Shown piece by piece: positions 10,254 through 19,314 of a stretch of 64,000 nucleotides of DNA; the first letter of the stretch is position 1; each line of letters begins with the position of its first letter. Location of the stretch: NCBI RefSeq assembly GCF_001482405.1, contig NZ_LPXO01000003.1, positions 346,295-410,294 on the forward strand, given 5' to 3'. Source of the DNA: Pseudoponticoccus marisrubri (GTDB lineage Bacteria > Pseudomonadota > Alphaproteobacteria > Rhodobacterales > Rhodobacteraceae). The notes under the pieces were generated by a model, which had not been told where the DNA came from, did no database searches, and saw nothing but the letters and a program-made list of their open reading frames with translations. The translations under genes and the position numbers were made by a program.

Positions 10254-11765
10254 TCACGCCGGAACGTGGTCGCGCAGCCCGGCACGCAGCAGCTTGCCGT
10301 TGGGATTGCGGGGCAGGGTGTCGACGCGGATATAGACGCGCGGGCACTTGTAGCGCGCGAGCCGTTGCGCGGCCTCGGCGCTCAGCGCCACGGTGTCCAG
10401 CTCCGCCGCGGCGGTGTAGAAGGCGGCGATGACACGCACGCCCTCCTTGATGGCGATGTCCGTGACGGCCAGCTCGGTCACGCCGGGCAGGTCGGCCAGC
10501 GCGGCCTCGACCTCGAGCGGCGAGACCCGGTAGCCGCCGGCATTCATCATGTCGTCATCGCGGCCCAGATAGGTGACCTGGCCATCGGGCTCCATCCGCG
10601 CGCGGTCGCCGGTCAGGAACCAGTCGCCGCGGTACTTCTGGGCCGTGGCCTCGGGCGCGCCGCGATAGCCCAGCATCAGGCCCGGATCGTCCCGGTGCAC
10701 GGCAATCACGCCCTCGTCCCCGCGCGCCACCGGCCGGCCGCCGGTGTCGACCAGCGCAATCCGCCGCCCCGGCTGCGGCCGGCCCAACGTCTCGGGCCGG
10801 GCCGGCGCGTCGGGCGCGGCCGAGATGAAGGTCGAGCATTCCGACAGGCCATAGGCCTCGTGTACCGGCGTTCCGGTGGCGGCCTCCCATGCGGCGCGGA
10901 TCGAAGGCGACAGTTTTTCGCCCGCGGCCAGACCGTGGCGCAGCCGCGGCATGGGCGGGACCGGGAATTTCAGCACCTGCCGGTAGACACCGGGCGCCGC
11001 GGCAAAGAGCGTGGCGTCATTGCGCTTCATCAGCAGCGGCAGCTGCGCCGGATCGGTCCCGGCCTCCGGTATCAGCGCCGTGGCGCCCCGCGTCCAGGGA
11101 TCCATCAGCCCGGTGCCCAGCGTGAAGGTCCAGTTGAAGGCGCCGGCATGCAGCAGCCGGTCGTCCTCTGTCAGCCCGTACCAACCCTGCATCATCATCT
11201 GACGTGCCCAGATGGCGCGATGCGCATGCATCACCGCCCGTGGCGTGCCGGAGGTGCCCGAGGTGTAGACGATATAGGCCAGCCGGTCGGGATCCCCCAT
11301 GGCAAACTCGGCCGGCGGCAGGTCGCGCCAGGAAGTGTAAGTATCGGGTCCGAAGACCGGCAGATCGGTCTCGGGACAGGCCACGCCGGGCGCCTGCAGG
11401 ATGGCGCGCGGGGCCAGATCGTCGATCATCGCCGCCACTTCGCGCGCGGTCAGCTGCGAGGAGGTCGGCACCGGCACGATACCGGCCGCGATGGCACCCA
11501 GGTAGGCGATCGGGAAATCGACCGAGTTGCCCAGCCGCATCAGCAGGATATCCCCCGGCCCAAGCCCGGCCTGCAACAGCCCCGTCGCCGTGCCCCGGAC
11601 CGCCGCGATCAACCGACCATAGGACCAGCGCTGCGCGCCGGTCGGCCGCAAGACGGCCAGCGCGATCTTGTCCGGCATCTGCGCCCCCGCCGCCAGCACA
11701 TGGGCGGCCAGGTTGAACGGGGCGGGGCAGGGCGCGAAGGCGCCATCGTCATGGACCGAAAGCAT
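10254..11765 (-). CDS. AMP-dependent acyl/aryl-CoA ligase
   Basis: A 503-residue member of the ANL superfamily that activates a carboxylic acid to its acyl-AMP and then the CoA thioester. The P-loop YIVYTSGTSGTPRAVMHAHR (near residue 165), the AYGLSECS motif, the WFLTGDRARMEPDG core and the C-terminal NPNGKLLR with the catalytic Lys are all present. The overall pattern is closest to benzoate- or aminobenzoate-CoA ligases, but the substrate is not certain. It is the first gene of a minus-strand operon (ligase, DsbA-like, K+ channel). It is divergent from an XRE-cupin regulator 66 bases away, which is its likely controller. Confidence 0.85.
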   Translation of the reverse strand: MLSVHDDGAFAPCPAPFNLAAHVLAAGAQMPDKIALAVLRPTGAQRWSYGRLIAAVRGTATGLLQAGLGPGDILLMRLGNSVDFPIAYLGAIAAGIVPVPTSSQLTAREVAAMIDDLAPRAILQAPGVACPETDLPVFGPDTYTSWRDLPPAEFAMGDPDRLAYIVYTSGTSGTPRAVMHAHRAIWARQMMMQGWYGLTEDDRLLHAGAFNWTFTLGTGLMDPWTRGATALIPEAGTDPAQLPLLMKRNDATLFAAAPGVYRQVLKFPVPPMPRLRHGLAAGEKLSPSIRAAWEAATGTPVHEAYGLSECSTFISAAPDAPARPETLGRPQPGRRIALVDTGGRPVARGDEGVIAVHRDDPGLMLGYRGAPEATAQKYRGDWFLTGDRARMEPDGQVTYLGRDDDMMNAGGYRVSPLEVEAALADLPGVTELAVTDIAIKEGVRVIAAFYTAAAELDTVALSAEAAQRLARYKCPRVYIRVDTLPRNPNGKLLRAGLRDHVPA

Positions 11766-11831
11766 GCCCCCGGATTAGGATGGCCGGGCGAAGCTTGCAA
11801 GCGGCGGGGGCCGGGCCTATAGCAGAACCCC

Positions 11832-12452
11832 ATGACGCGCGACCCGAAATCCCTGATCCGCATTGCTCGCGAAAGCGGCGAAGACAGCGTGGCCGAGCCG
11901 CTCGATCTGGGCCAGCGGGTGCGCGAGCTGCGCAAGGAGCGCAACTGGACGCTGGAACAGGCCGCACGGCAGGCCGGGCTCGCACGCTCCACCCTGTCCA
12001 AGATCGAGAACGGCCAGATGTCGCCCACCTACGAGGCGCTGAAGAAGCTGGCCGTGGGGCTCGAGATCTCGGTGCCGCAGCTCTTCACGCCGCCCCGGGC
12101 GGAAAAGGTCAACGGCCGCATGGTGGTCACCCTCTCGGGCGAGGGGCAGAGCCACGCCACCGCCACCTACGAGCATGCGCTTCTGGCCGAGACGCTGACC
12201 CGCAAGAAGATGCTGCCCTACCGCGCCCGTGTCCGCGCCCGCGACATGGCGGAGTTCGACGGCTGGGTGCGCCATGACGGCGAGGAATTCCTCTATGTGC
12301 TGACCGGGGTGATCCGCCTCTACACCGAGTTCTATGAACCGGTCGAGATGAAGCGCGGCGACAGCGCCTATTACGATGCCACGATGGGGCATAACGTGGT
12401 CTCGGTCTCCCCCGAGGATGCCACCATCCTCTGGGTCACCTCGCTGGCCTGA
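11832..12452 (+). CDS. XRE-family regulator with C-terminal cupin
   Basis: A 206-residue transcription factor. An N-terminal helix-turn-helix (about residues 25-80) contains LRKERNWTLEQAARQAGLAR and STLSKIENGQMSPTYEALKK. A C-terminal cupin (about 120-205) contains GEEFLYVLTGVIRLYTEFYE and GDSAYYDATMGHNVVSVSP. Proteins of this build sense a small molecule in the cupin and repress a nearby operon. The divergent acyl-CoA ligase operon, 66 bases away, is the most likely target. The effector may be the substrate or product of that ligase (inference). Confidence 0.88.
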   Translation: MTRDPKSLIRIARESGEDSVAEPLDLGQRVRELRKERNWTLEQAARQAGLARSTLSKIENGQMSPTYEALKKLAVGLEISVPQLFTPPRAEKVNGRMVVTLSGEGQSHATATYEHALLAETLTRKKMLPYRARVRARDMAEFDGWVRHDGEEFLYVLTGVIRLYTEFYEPVEMKRGDSAYYDATMGHNVVSVSPEDATILWVTSLA

Positions 12453-12505
12453 ACATCCCGTCCGTTCCTGCGTTCTAGGGGCTTCGCCCCCGGCGCTGCG
12501 CGCCT

Positions 12506-12579
12506 CCCCCGAGTATTTGTCGGAAAGATGAAAGACAACCGGCTTCCGCGTCTTTCATCTTTCCCGAAATACTCGGGGG
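12506..12579. repeat. Intergenic inverted pair of the GTCTTTCATCTTTCC element
   Basis: Two nearly perfect inverted arms of about 30 bases (12506-12536 and 12550-12579) face each other across a 13-base loop between the convergent XRE-cupin and livM genes. Each arm carries the unit gtctttcatctttcc followed by gaaaatactc-like sequence. Single copies of the same unit occur at 15905-15934 and 51960-51990. The pair would fold into a long hairpin in either transcript and could act as a bidirectional terminator, though no poly-T run follows. Confidence 0.8.
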
Positions 12580-12634
12580 TGAGCCGCGGATGCGGCGAGG
12601 GGGCAACGCCCCCTTCATCCTTTCCCCTTGGCCC

Positions 12635-13927
12635 TTAGCGTTCCGGCAGCAATCCGCGCGGGCTGAAGCGCAGCACGCAGAGCAGCACCACCCCCATGGT
12701 CAGCAGCCGCATGTGCTGCACGCTGTCCAGCAGGTGCGCCTTGACGGCCGAGCCCTCGGGCAGGGCGCTGGTCGCCCAGATCATGAATTGCGGCCCCACG
12801 GTTTCCACCTGCACCCAGAGGAACCAGATCAGGAAGCCGCCCAGCACCGCGCCCAGGTTGTTGCCCGAGCCGCCCACGATCACCATCACCCAGATCAGGA
12901 AGGTGTAGCGCAGCGGCTGGTAGCTGGTCGGCGTGATCAGCCCGTCCAGCGTGGTCATCATGGCCCCGGCTATCCCGCAGATGGCCGAGCCCAGCACGAA
13001 GACCTGCAGATGGCGATAGGTGACGTTCTTGCCCATGGCCCGGGCCGAGGTCTCGTTGTCGCGGATGGCGCGCATCATGCGGCCCCAGGGCGAGTTCAGC
13101 GCCAGCTGCGCCAGCACCAGCAGGATGACCAGCACCGCCGCGAAGAGCAGCGAGTAGCCCAGCTTGACATAAAGCGTCGAGGCGGTGGTGGGATCCAGCC
13201 CCCAGCTGGCCGCCCGCTCGATGAAGCCGGGATCCTGCTGCAGGTCGATCTCGTAAGGCACCGGGCGGGGCAGGCCGGTCACGTTCTTCACCCCGCGCGA
13301 CATCCACTCCTCGTTCTTCAGGATGGCGATGATGATCTCGGAAATGCCCAGCGTCGCGATGGCGAGGTAGTCCGAGCGCAGACCCAGCGCCGTCTTGCCG
13401 ATGATCCAGGCCGCGCCCGCGGCCAGCAGCCCGCCCACCGGCCAGGACAGGATCACCGGCAGGCCCAGCCCGCCGAGAAAGCCGGTGCCGGCCGGATTGA
13501 CCGCCTCGATCGCATCCACGGCCGGGTCACGCACGAGGCGGTAGATCACAAAGCCCGCCACGAACCAGGCCGCGATGAGCCAGCGATTGACCCCGCGCGA
13601 CCAGAGCTTGACCGTGGCCACGATCACCCCGGCGCCGATCACCAGCGCGCCGATGGCGCGGAAGCCGCCCGCGGCCCAGGCCTCGCCCACCGGCGCGACC
13701 GAGGTCAGCACCACGGCAAGGCCACCCAGCGCCACGAACCCCATGACACCGACATTGAACAGCCCCGCGATCCCCCATTGCAGGTTCACGCCCAGCGACA
13801 TCACCGCGCTGACGAGCCCCATGTTCAGGATAACCAGCGCAAGGTCCCAGCTCTGCAGGAAGCCGGTCATCAGGATGAGCAACGCCACGAGGGCGAAGAG
13901 CGAAATCGTGCGCACAGGCTGGTTCAT
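12635..13927 (-). CDS. livM: Branched-chain amino acid ABC transporter permease LivM
   Basis: Inner-membrane permease of a HAAT-family importer. At 430 residues it is longer than a minimal LivM (about 320-350); the extra length is an extended N-terminal half with additional hydrophobic spans and a loop near residues 110-150. The family signature region ALGLRSDYLAIATLGISEII and the cytoplasmic EAA-like segment RAIRDNETSARAMGKNVTYR are present. Its ATG overlaps the livH stop by 4 bases. It is the last gene of the five-gene operon. Confidence 0.92.
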   Translation of the reverse strand: MNQPVRTISLFALVALLILMTGFLQSWDLALVILNMGLVSAVMSLGVNLQWGIAGLFNVGVMGFVALGGLAVVLTSVAPVGEAWAAGGFRAIGALVIGAGVIVATVKLWSRGVNRWLIAAWFVAGFVIYRLVRDPAVDAIEAVNPAGTGFLGGLGLPVILSWPVGGLLAAGAAWIIGKTALGLRSDYLAIATLGISEIIIAILKNEEWMSRGVKNVTGLPRPVPYEIDLQQDPGFIERAASWGLDPTTASTLYVKLGYSLLFAAVLVILLVLAQLALNSPWGRMMRAIRDNETSARAMGKNVTYRHLQVFVLGSAICGIAGAMMTTLDGLITPTSYQPLRYTFLIWVMVIVGGSGNNLGAVLGGFLIWFLWVQVETVGPQFMIWATSALPEGSAVKAHLLDSVQHMRLLTMGVVLLCVLRFSPRGLLPER

Positions 13928-14934
13928 ACCGATTTCCCCCGGAACAGGCCCGTCGGGCGGAACAGAAGCACCGCGACGAGGATGATGAAGCTGACCGCGA
14001 ACTTGTACTCGGTCGCCAGCAGCTGGACGAGCCCCGAGGGCTCGAGGCTTTCGGGCAGCAGGTAGCCCAGCACCTTCTTCCAGGCATAGGTGATGCCCAC
14101 CTCGGAGAAGGCGATGACGAAGCCGCCCGCGATCGCCCCCAGCGGCGAGCCGAGCCCGCCCACGATGGCCGAGGCGAAGATCGGCAGCAGCAGCTGGAAA
14201 TAGGTGAAGGGCTTGTAGCTCTTGTCGAGGCCATACAGCGTGCCGGCCACGGTGATCAGCGCCGCCACGATCAGCCAGGTCACCATGACCACACGCTCGG
14301 GGTTGATGCCCGAGAGCAGCGCCAGGTCCTCGTTGTCGGAATAAGCGCGCATGGACTTGCCCGTGCGCGTGCTGTTGAGGAACCAGAACAGCACCGCCAC
14401 CACGATCACCGCAGTGATCACCGTGATGCCCTGCGTGGTCTTGATGCCCAGCCCCTCGGACAGGCCCGTCAGCTCGCGGAACTCGCGCACGTTGATGATG
14501 AAGCGCTCGCCATCGGCAAAGCGCTGGTCATCCGCCCCCAGCACGAAGCGCGTCAGCCCGTTATAGATGAACATCACCCCGATCGAGACGATCACGAAGA
14601 CCACCGGCTTGGCCTTCTGCGCCCGGTAGAACCGGTAGACCACGCGGTCGGTGGCCAGCACCAGCACCGCCGTGGCCGCGATGCCGAAGGGAATGGCCAG
14701 GAGCGCCGTGGGCAGCGGGCCCAGGCTGATGCCCCAGGACTGGAACAGCCAGGTGAACAGGATCACCGTCATCGTGCCGAAGGCCATCGTGTCGCCATGG
14801 GCGAAGTTGGAAAACCGCAGGATGCCGTAGATCAGCGTCACCCCCAGCGCGCCCAAGGCCAGCTGCGAGCCATAGGCCACCGCCGGGATCAGGACGAAAT
14901 TGCTGAGCGCGACCAGCGCGTTGAGAAAGTCCAT
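13924..14934 (-). CDS. livH: Branched-chain amino acid ABC transporter permease LivH
   Basis: A 336-residue permease and partner of LivM. The N-terminal LALGALGVTLIYGILRFSNF with AHGDTMAFG is the LivH signature, and RAYSDNEDLALLSGINPERV is the ATPase-contacting loop. Eight or more spans follow the family pattern. Its stop overlaps the livM start. A 126-base gap with a GC-rich hairpin (about 15035-15054) separates it from livF upstream. Confidence 0.93.
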   Translation of the reverse strand: MDFLNALVALSNFVLIPAVAYGSQLALGALGVTLIYGILRFSNFAHGDTMAFGTMTVILFTWLFQSWGISLGPLPTALLAIPFGIAATAVLVLATDRVVYRFYRAQKAKPVVFVIVSIGVMFIYNGLTRFVLGADDQRFADGERFIINVREFRELTGLSEGLGIKTTQGITVITAVIVVAVLFWFLNSTRTGKSMRAYSDNEDLALLSGINPERVVMVTWLIVAALITVAGTLYGLDKSYKPFTYFQLLLPIFASAIVGGLGSPLGAIAGGFVIAFSEVGITYAWKKVLGYLLPESLEPSGLVQLLATEYKFAVSFIILVAVLLFRPTGLFRGKSV

Positions 14935-15060
14935 GCGAGTGTCACCTCACTGATGTCTGCGGACCGTTTGCCGGCCCTTGTCGGTGGTGCGGGCGCGTCC
15001 CTCCGCGGCCCGGCCCGGGTGGGGAAACGCGACGGGGCGGCCCGGGGGCCGCCCGCCCGC

Positions 15061-15894
15061 TCACCCGCCCAGAAAGCTCTTGCGCACTTCCGGATCGGCC
15101 AGAAGCTCCTTGCCCGTGCCGGTATAGGCGTTGCGCCCCTGGACCAGCACATAGCCCTTGTCGGCAATGGCCAGCGCCTGCCGCGCGTTCTGCTCGACCA
15201 TCAGGATCGAGATGCCGGTGCGCGCCACCTCGATGATCCGGTCGAACAGCTCGTCCATGACGATGGGGCTCACGCCCGCGGTCGGCTCGTCCAGCATCAG
15301 CACCTTGGGCTGGGTCATCAGCGCGCGGCCCACGGCGACCTGCTGGCGTTGCCCGCCGGACAGCTCGCCCGCCGGCTGGCGCCGCTTCTCGCGCAGGATC
15401 GGGAACAGCTCGTAGACCTGCTCCATGGTGGACGAGAAATCGTCCGTCCGGATGAAGGCCCCCATCTCGAGGTTCTCCTCGACCGTCATCGAGGTGAAGA
15501 TGTTCGAGGTCTGCGGCACGAAACCCATGCCCTGGGCCACCCGGTCCTGCGGGGTCAGCTCGGTGATGTCCTGCCCGTCCAGCTTCACGTGACCCTGGCG
15601 CAGCGTCAGCATGCCGAACACCGCCTTCATGCCGGTGGACTTGCCGGCGCCGTTGGGCCCGACAATGACCGCGATCTCGCCGCGGTCGACGGCAATGGTG
15701 CAGTCATGCAGGATGTCGGGCCCGTTGCGCCCGTAGCCGCCGGTCATGTTCTCGCCGATCAGGAAGGGCCCGCCCGGGTCGGGATGGATCGGCCCGCTGC
15801 GCCGGGTCGTGTCCACCGTGCCCTCGCCGCCGCGCCGCGTGATCGAGGCATCCTTGTTGCCGCGGTCGTCCCGGTAGGGGTTGCTGCCGCTCAT
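15061..15894 (-). CDS. livF: Branched-chain amino acid ABC transporter ATP-binding protein LivF
   Basis: A 277-residue ATPase with Walker A GPNGAGKS near residue 79, the signature ELSGGQRQQVAVGRAL and Walker B VLMLDEPTAGVSP. An N-terminal extension of about 40 residues (NPYRDDRGNKDASITRRGGE and so on) precedes the usual start of the domain. No better internal start is obvious, because the extension lacks another ATG until just before the nucleotide-binding domain. A copy of the dispersed 15905-15934 element lies 10 bases before the ATG. Confidence 0.92.
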   Translation of the reverse strand: MSGSNPYRDDRGNKDASITRRGGEGTVDTTRRSGPIHPDPGGPFLIGENMTGGYGRNGPDILHDCTIAVDRGEIAVIVGPNGAGKSTGMKAVFGMLTLRQGHVKLDGQDITELTPQDRVAQGMGFVPQTSNIFTSMTVEENLEMGAFIRTDDFSSTMEQVYELFPILREKRRQPAGELSGGQRQQVAVGRALMTQPKVLMLDEPTAGVSPIVMDELFDRIIEVARTGISILMVEQNARQALAIADKGYVLVQGRNAYTGTGKELLADPEVRKSFLGG

Positions 15895-15904
15895 GCCGCC
15901 CCCC

Positions 15905-15934
15905 GTCTTTCATCTTTCCGAAAATACTCCCGCC
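15905..15934 (-). repeat. Dispersed GTCTTTCATCTTTCC element, copy before livF
   Basis: The plus-strand unit gtctttcatctttccgaaaa tactcccg is the same as the arms at 12506-12579 and the copy at 51960-51990. It fills the gap between livG and livF. In transcript orientation it ends with gatgaaag about 10 bases before the livF ATG, so it abuts the ribosome-binding region. Confidence 0.75.
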
Positions 15935-15955
15935 GGAGGCGTCCGGTCCTCGCCG

Positions 15956-16735
15956 TCATGCCAGCGCCTCCTTGTTCTTGAGCCCGGTGCCGAGATAGGC
16001 CTCGATCACCGCCTCGTTGGCCTTGATCTCGTCCAGCGTGCCCTCGGCCAGCTTCTTGCCCTCGGCCATGACGATGACCGGGTCGCAGATGCGGCCGATG
16101 AAATCCATGTCATGCTCGATCACGCAGAAGGTATAGCCGCGCTCGGCATTCAGCCGCACGATCGTGTCGGCGATGGTGTTCAGCAGCGTGCGGTTCACGC
16201 CGGCGCCAACCTCGTCGAGGAACACGATCTTGGCATCCACCATCATGGTGCGGCCAAGCTCCAGCAGCTTCTTCTGACCGCCCGAGATCGCGCCGGCCGG
16301 GTGATCGGCCAGGTGCGAGATGGTCAGGAACTCAAGCACCTCGTCGGCCTTGGCGGCCAGCGCGCGCTCTTCCTCGGCGATGCGCTTGCGCCCCACCCAG
16401 GTGTTCCAGAGCCGCTCGCCCGACTGCCCGCCTGGCACCATCATCAGGTTCTCGCGGCAGGTCATCGAACTGAATTCATGCGCGATCTGGAAGGTGCGCA
16501 GCAGCCCCTTGTGGAACAGCTCGTGCGGGGGCAGGCCGGTGATGTCCTCGCCATCCATGATGACCGTGCCGCTGGTCGGTTCCAGCGCGCCCGCGATCAC
16601 GTTGAACAGCGTCGTCTTGCCCGCGCCGTTCGGTCCCACCAGGCCGGTGATCGAGCCCTTGGCGATCTCCAGACTGGCGCCGTCGACGGCCCGGAAGGCA
16701 CCGAAATGCCGGTGCAGATTTTCCACCCTGATCAA
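15956..16735 (-). CDS. livG: Branched-chain amino acid ABC transporter ATP-binding protein LivG
   Basis: A 259-residue ATPase with Walker A GPNGAGKTTLFN near residue 34, the signature AISGGQKKLLELGRTM and Walker B KIVFLDEVGAGVN, followed by the C-terminal YLGTGLKNKEALA extension typical of LivG. The Walker B is followed by Val-Gly rather than the common Pro-Ser/Thr, which is seen in other members. It is the second gene of the operon, after the binding protein. Confidence 0.92.
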   Translation of the reverse strand: MIRVENLHRHFGAFRAVDGASLEIAKGSITGLVGPNGAGKTTLFNVIAGALEPTSGTVIMDGEDITGLPPHELFHKGLLRTFQIAHEFSSMTCRENLMMVPGGQSGERLWNTWVGRKRIAEEERALAAKADEVLEFLTISHLADHPAGAISGGQKKLLELGRTMMVDAKIVFLDEVGAGVNRTLLNTIADTIVRLNAERGYTFCVIEHDMDFIGRICDPVIVMAEGKKLAEGTLDEIKANEAVIEAYLGTGLKNKEALA

Positions 16736-16784
16736 GGATACGCTCCCTGTGGCGGCGGTCGAACTCCGCCGTCCAAGTTATTGA

Positions 16785-16814
16785 AACAGCCCGGAAACCG
16801 GGTTCCGGGCTGTT
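16785..16814 (-). terminator. Hairpin between binding protein and livG
   Basis: A perfect 12-bp inverted repeat aacagcccggaa/ttccgggctgtt with a 6-base loop lies between the binding-protein stop and livG. In transcript direction only a short T run follows. This position is typical of a partial terminator or 3'-stability hairpin that gives the binding protein more message than the membrane genes. Confidence 0.65.
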
Positions 16815-16829
16815 CGGTTTGACGGGGAA

Positions 16830-18023
16830 TTACTTGAATTCCACGGTTTCCGCGGCGCCGTCCTTGATCATGTAGTGACGGTAGCTGCCGGCCGCTTCGC
16901 CCGGGCCGATCAGCTCGACACCCGAGGCGCCGACATAATCGATCTCGCCGCCATCGGCCAGAATCTCCAGCGCCTTGCCCAGCTCGCCCGGCAGGATCGG
17001 CTCGCCCGGTGCGTTGGCCACGCTCATCAGGTTGGCGGCCACGGCATCCGAGCTCGCCTCGCCACCGGCCATCATCGCCAGCGCGATCAGCGCCGCGGCG
17101 TCGTAGGATTCGCGCGTGTAGGAGCTCGACGCGTCGACGCCGGCCTCGGTGGCCACGGTGTCGAATGCCTCGGCGCCGTCGCCCTGCGCCCAGGGCGAGG
17201 TCCCGATGGAGCCTTCCAGCGCCTCGGCCTGTTCCTGGAACAGCGTGTCGCCATACATGCCGTCGCCCATGACATACATGTCGAAGGCGCCGGTGTCGTA
17301 GGAGGCCTGGATCATGCCCTTGCCGCCCTGGTCGGTATAGCCGAACACCATCAGCGCCTCGCCGCCGGCCGAGGCCAGCGCGCCGACTTCGGCCGAGTAA
17401 TCCGCCTTGCCGTCGTCATGCGGCGCCGAGAGGGTGACGGTGCCGCCCATTTCCTCGAAGCTCTGCGCGAAGGCATCGGCCAGGCCCTTGCCGTAGTCGT
17501 TGTTGGTGTAGGTCACCGCGACCTCGGAGACGCCCTTCTCGTTCAGGATCTCGGCGATCACGGCGCCTTGGCGGGCATCCGACGGGGCGGTGCGGAAGAA
17601 CAGGCCGTTGTCCTCGGCGGTCGAAAGCGCCGGCGAGGTGGCCGAGGGCGACACCATCGGGATACCGTTCGGCACGGCCACGTTGGACAGGACCGCGCCG
17701 GTCACGCCCGAGCAGTCGGCGCCCATGATGGCGACCACGCCTTCCGAAACCAGGCGTTCGGCGGCGGCGGTCGCGGCCGAGGCGTCGATGCAGGTGCTGT
17801 CGGCGCGTGCCGGGGCCAGCATCACGCCGTCCAGGAAGTTGCCGGACTCGTTGATCTCGCTGATCGCCAGCTCGGCACTGTCGGCCATGGCCGGGGTGAT
17901 GGATTCGATCGGCCCGGTGAAGCCCAGGATGATGCCGATCTTGGCTTCGCTTGCGTGGCCGGCGGCAAAGGCGGCGCCCGCGGTCAGGGCGGTGGCGGCG
18001 CTGGCCAGTAGCAGTTTTTTCAT
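16830..18023 (-). CDS. ABC transporter periplasmic branched-chain amino acid-type binding protein
   Basis: A 397-residue type I periplasmic binding protein with signal peptide MKKLLLASAATALTAGAAFA. The mature chain starts IGIILGFTGPIESI, the usual first strand of the LivJ-like fold, and continues with IMGADCSGVTGAVLSNVAVP and PMVSPSATSPAL, which line the ligand cleft. The ATG at 18023 is chosen because AAGGGAG (18031-18037) is 7 bases away; a TTG at 18029 would be too close. It is the first gene of the liv-type operon. The ligand may be a branched-chain amino acid or another amide or amino compound. Confidence 0.92.
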   Translation of the reverse strand: MKKLLLASAATALTAGAAFAAGHASEAKIGIILGFTGPIESITPAMADSAELAISEINESGNFLDGVMLAPARADSTCIDASAATAAAERLVSEGVVAIMGADCSGVTGAVLSNVAVPNGIPMVSPSATSPALSTAEDNGLFFRTAPSDARQGAVIAEILNEKGVSEVAVTYTNNDYGKGLADAFAQSFEEMGGTVTLSAPHDDGKADYSAEVGALASAGGEALMVFGYTDQGGKGMIQASYDTGAFDMYVMGDGMYGDTLFQEQAEALEGSIGTSPWAQGDGAEAFDTVATEAGVDASSSYTRESYDAAALIALAMMAGGEASSDAVAANLMSVANAPGEPILPGELGKALEILADGGEIDYVGASGVELIGPGEAAGSYRHYMIKDGAAETVEFK

Positions 18024-18190
18024 TATCAATCTCCCTTGTTGGATCTTGCGTCCGGAGCGGAGGGTAGGCGGCAGATGCGGAAAAGAAAAGACCCATTCAC
18101 CCGAGCGGGCAGAGGTGGCCGCCTTGCCTTACGCTACGTTGCCCCCACATGCACAGCAGGTGAGCAGGCTGTGTTGGACAGGAGAAGGCG

Positions 18191-19306
18191 ATGACGAACC
18201 ACCGTTTGGGGCTTTGCGCCGGGCTGGCGCTTCTGGCGATGCCGTTGCAGGTCGCAGCGCTCGAGACAGCGGCCGGCGAGATGCGCGCGACCGAGGTGGT
18301 GCGCGGGCTGGACACGCCCTGGGCGTTCGATTTCCTGCCCGACGGCACGATCCTCGTGACCGAGCGGGGCGGGCGGCTGCTGGCGCTCGGCGCGGGCGCC
18401 GCGCCGGTCGAGCTGTCGGGCCTGCCGCGGATCCGCGTGGACGGGCAGGGCGGTCTGCTGGACATCATGGTGCCGCGCGATTTCGACCAGTCGCGCGAGC
18501 TGTTCTTCACCTATGCCAAGCGGCAGGGCCTGCGCGGCTCCGGCACCGCGGTCTACCGGGCCGAGCTGTCCGAGGATGGCACACGGCTGCAGAACGGCAG
18601 GACGATCTTCGAGATCGCCCGCGGCACCGGGGGCGGTTTCCATTTCGGCGCCCGGCTGGTCGAGGCGCGGGACGGCACGCTGTTCGTGACGATCGGTGAC
18701 CGGGGCGACGCGCCCAAGGCACAGGACCTGTCGATGCATAACGGCTCCGTCCTGCGGATCACGCGCGATGGCGACGCGCTGTCGGACAACCCCTTTGTCG
18801 GGCAGGACGGCGCCCGGCCCGAGATCTGGTCCTACGGGCATCGTAACGCGCAAGGCGCCGCACTGGACCCGCAAGGCAGGCTCTGGGTGGCCGAACATGG
18901 CGCGCGCGGCGGCGACGAGGTCAACCTGGTGGAGCGCGGCGTGAATTACGGCTGGCCGGTGATCTCCTACGGGGTGAATTACGACGGCTCCAAGATCGGC
19001 GAAGGCACCGCGCGGGACGGCATGGCCCAGCCGGTGCATTACTGGGATCCCTCCATCGCGCCCTCGGGCATGGCCTTCTATACCGGCGCGGTTGTGCCGG
19101 ACTGGCAGGGGGATGCTTTCGTGGGGTCGTTGAAATTCGACTACATTTCACGGCTTTCGGGCGATCCCCTGCGCGAGGTCGAACGGATCGAGGGCCCCGA
19201 GACGCAGCGCGTGCGCGACGTGATGCAGGGTCCGGACGGGGCGCTGTGGTTCCTCAGCGTCGGGCAGGGGGCGCTCTACCGGCTGGCCCCCGCGACAGAC
19301 GGCTGA
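18191..19306 (+). CDS. PQQ-dependent soluble aldose sugar dehydrogenase
   Basis: A 371-residue six-bladed propeller protein with a signal peptide (MTNHRLGLCAGLALLAMPLQVAA written from residue 1, cleaved near 23), so it is periplasmic. Family marks are LDTPWAFDFLPDGTILVTER, FGARLVEARDGTLFVTIGDR, YGHRNAQGAALDPQGRLWVA, EHGARGGDEVNLVERGVNYG and the closing PDGALWFLSVGQGALYRLAP. These match the soluble glucose/aldose dehydrogenase (YliI-like) family, which oxidises sugars with PQQ. No PQQ synthesis genes are in the window. It is divergent from the amino acid transporter and convergent with a GNAT gene. Confidence 0.9.
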   Translation: MTNHRLGLCAGLALLAMPLQVAALETAAGEMRATEVVRGLDTPWAFDFLPDGTILVTERGGRLLALGAGAAPVELSGLPRIRVDGQGGLLDIMVPRDFDQSRELFFTYAKRQGLRGSGTAVYRAELSEDGTRLQNGRTIFEIARGTGGGFHFGARLVEARDGTLFVTIGDRGDAPKAQDLSMHNGSVLRITRDGDALSDNPFVGQDGARPEIWSYGHRNAQGAALDPQGRLWVAEHGARGGDEVNLVERGVNYGWPVISYGVNYDGSKIGEGTARDGMAQPVHYWDPSIAPSGMAFYTGAVVPDWQGDAFVGSLKFDYISRLSGDPLREVERIEGPETQRVRDVMQGPDGALWFLSVGQGALYRLAPATDG

Positions 19307-19314
19307 TCGGCGCG

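Noticed and set aside
10266..11822. 518-codon plus-strand frame opposite the acyl-CoA ligase
   Set aside because: Antisense shadow; ANL motifs are all on the minus strand.
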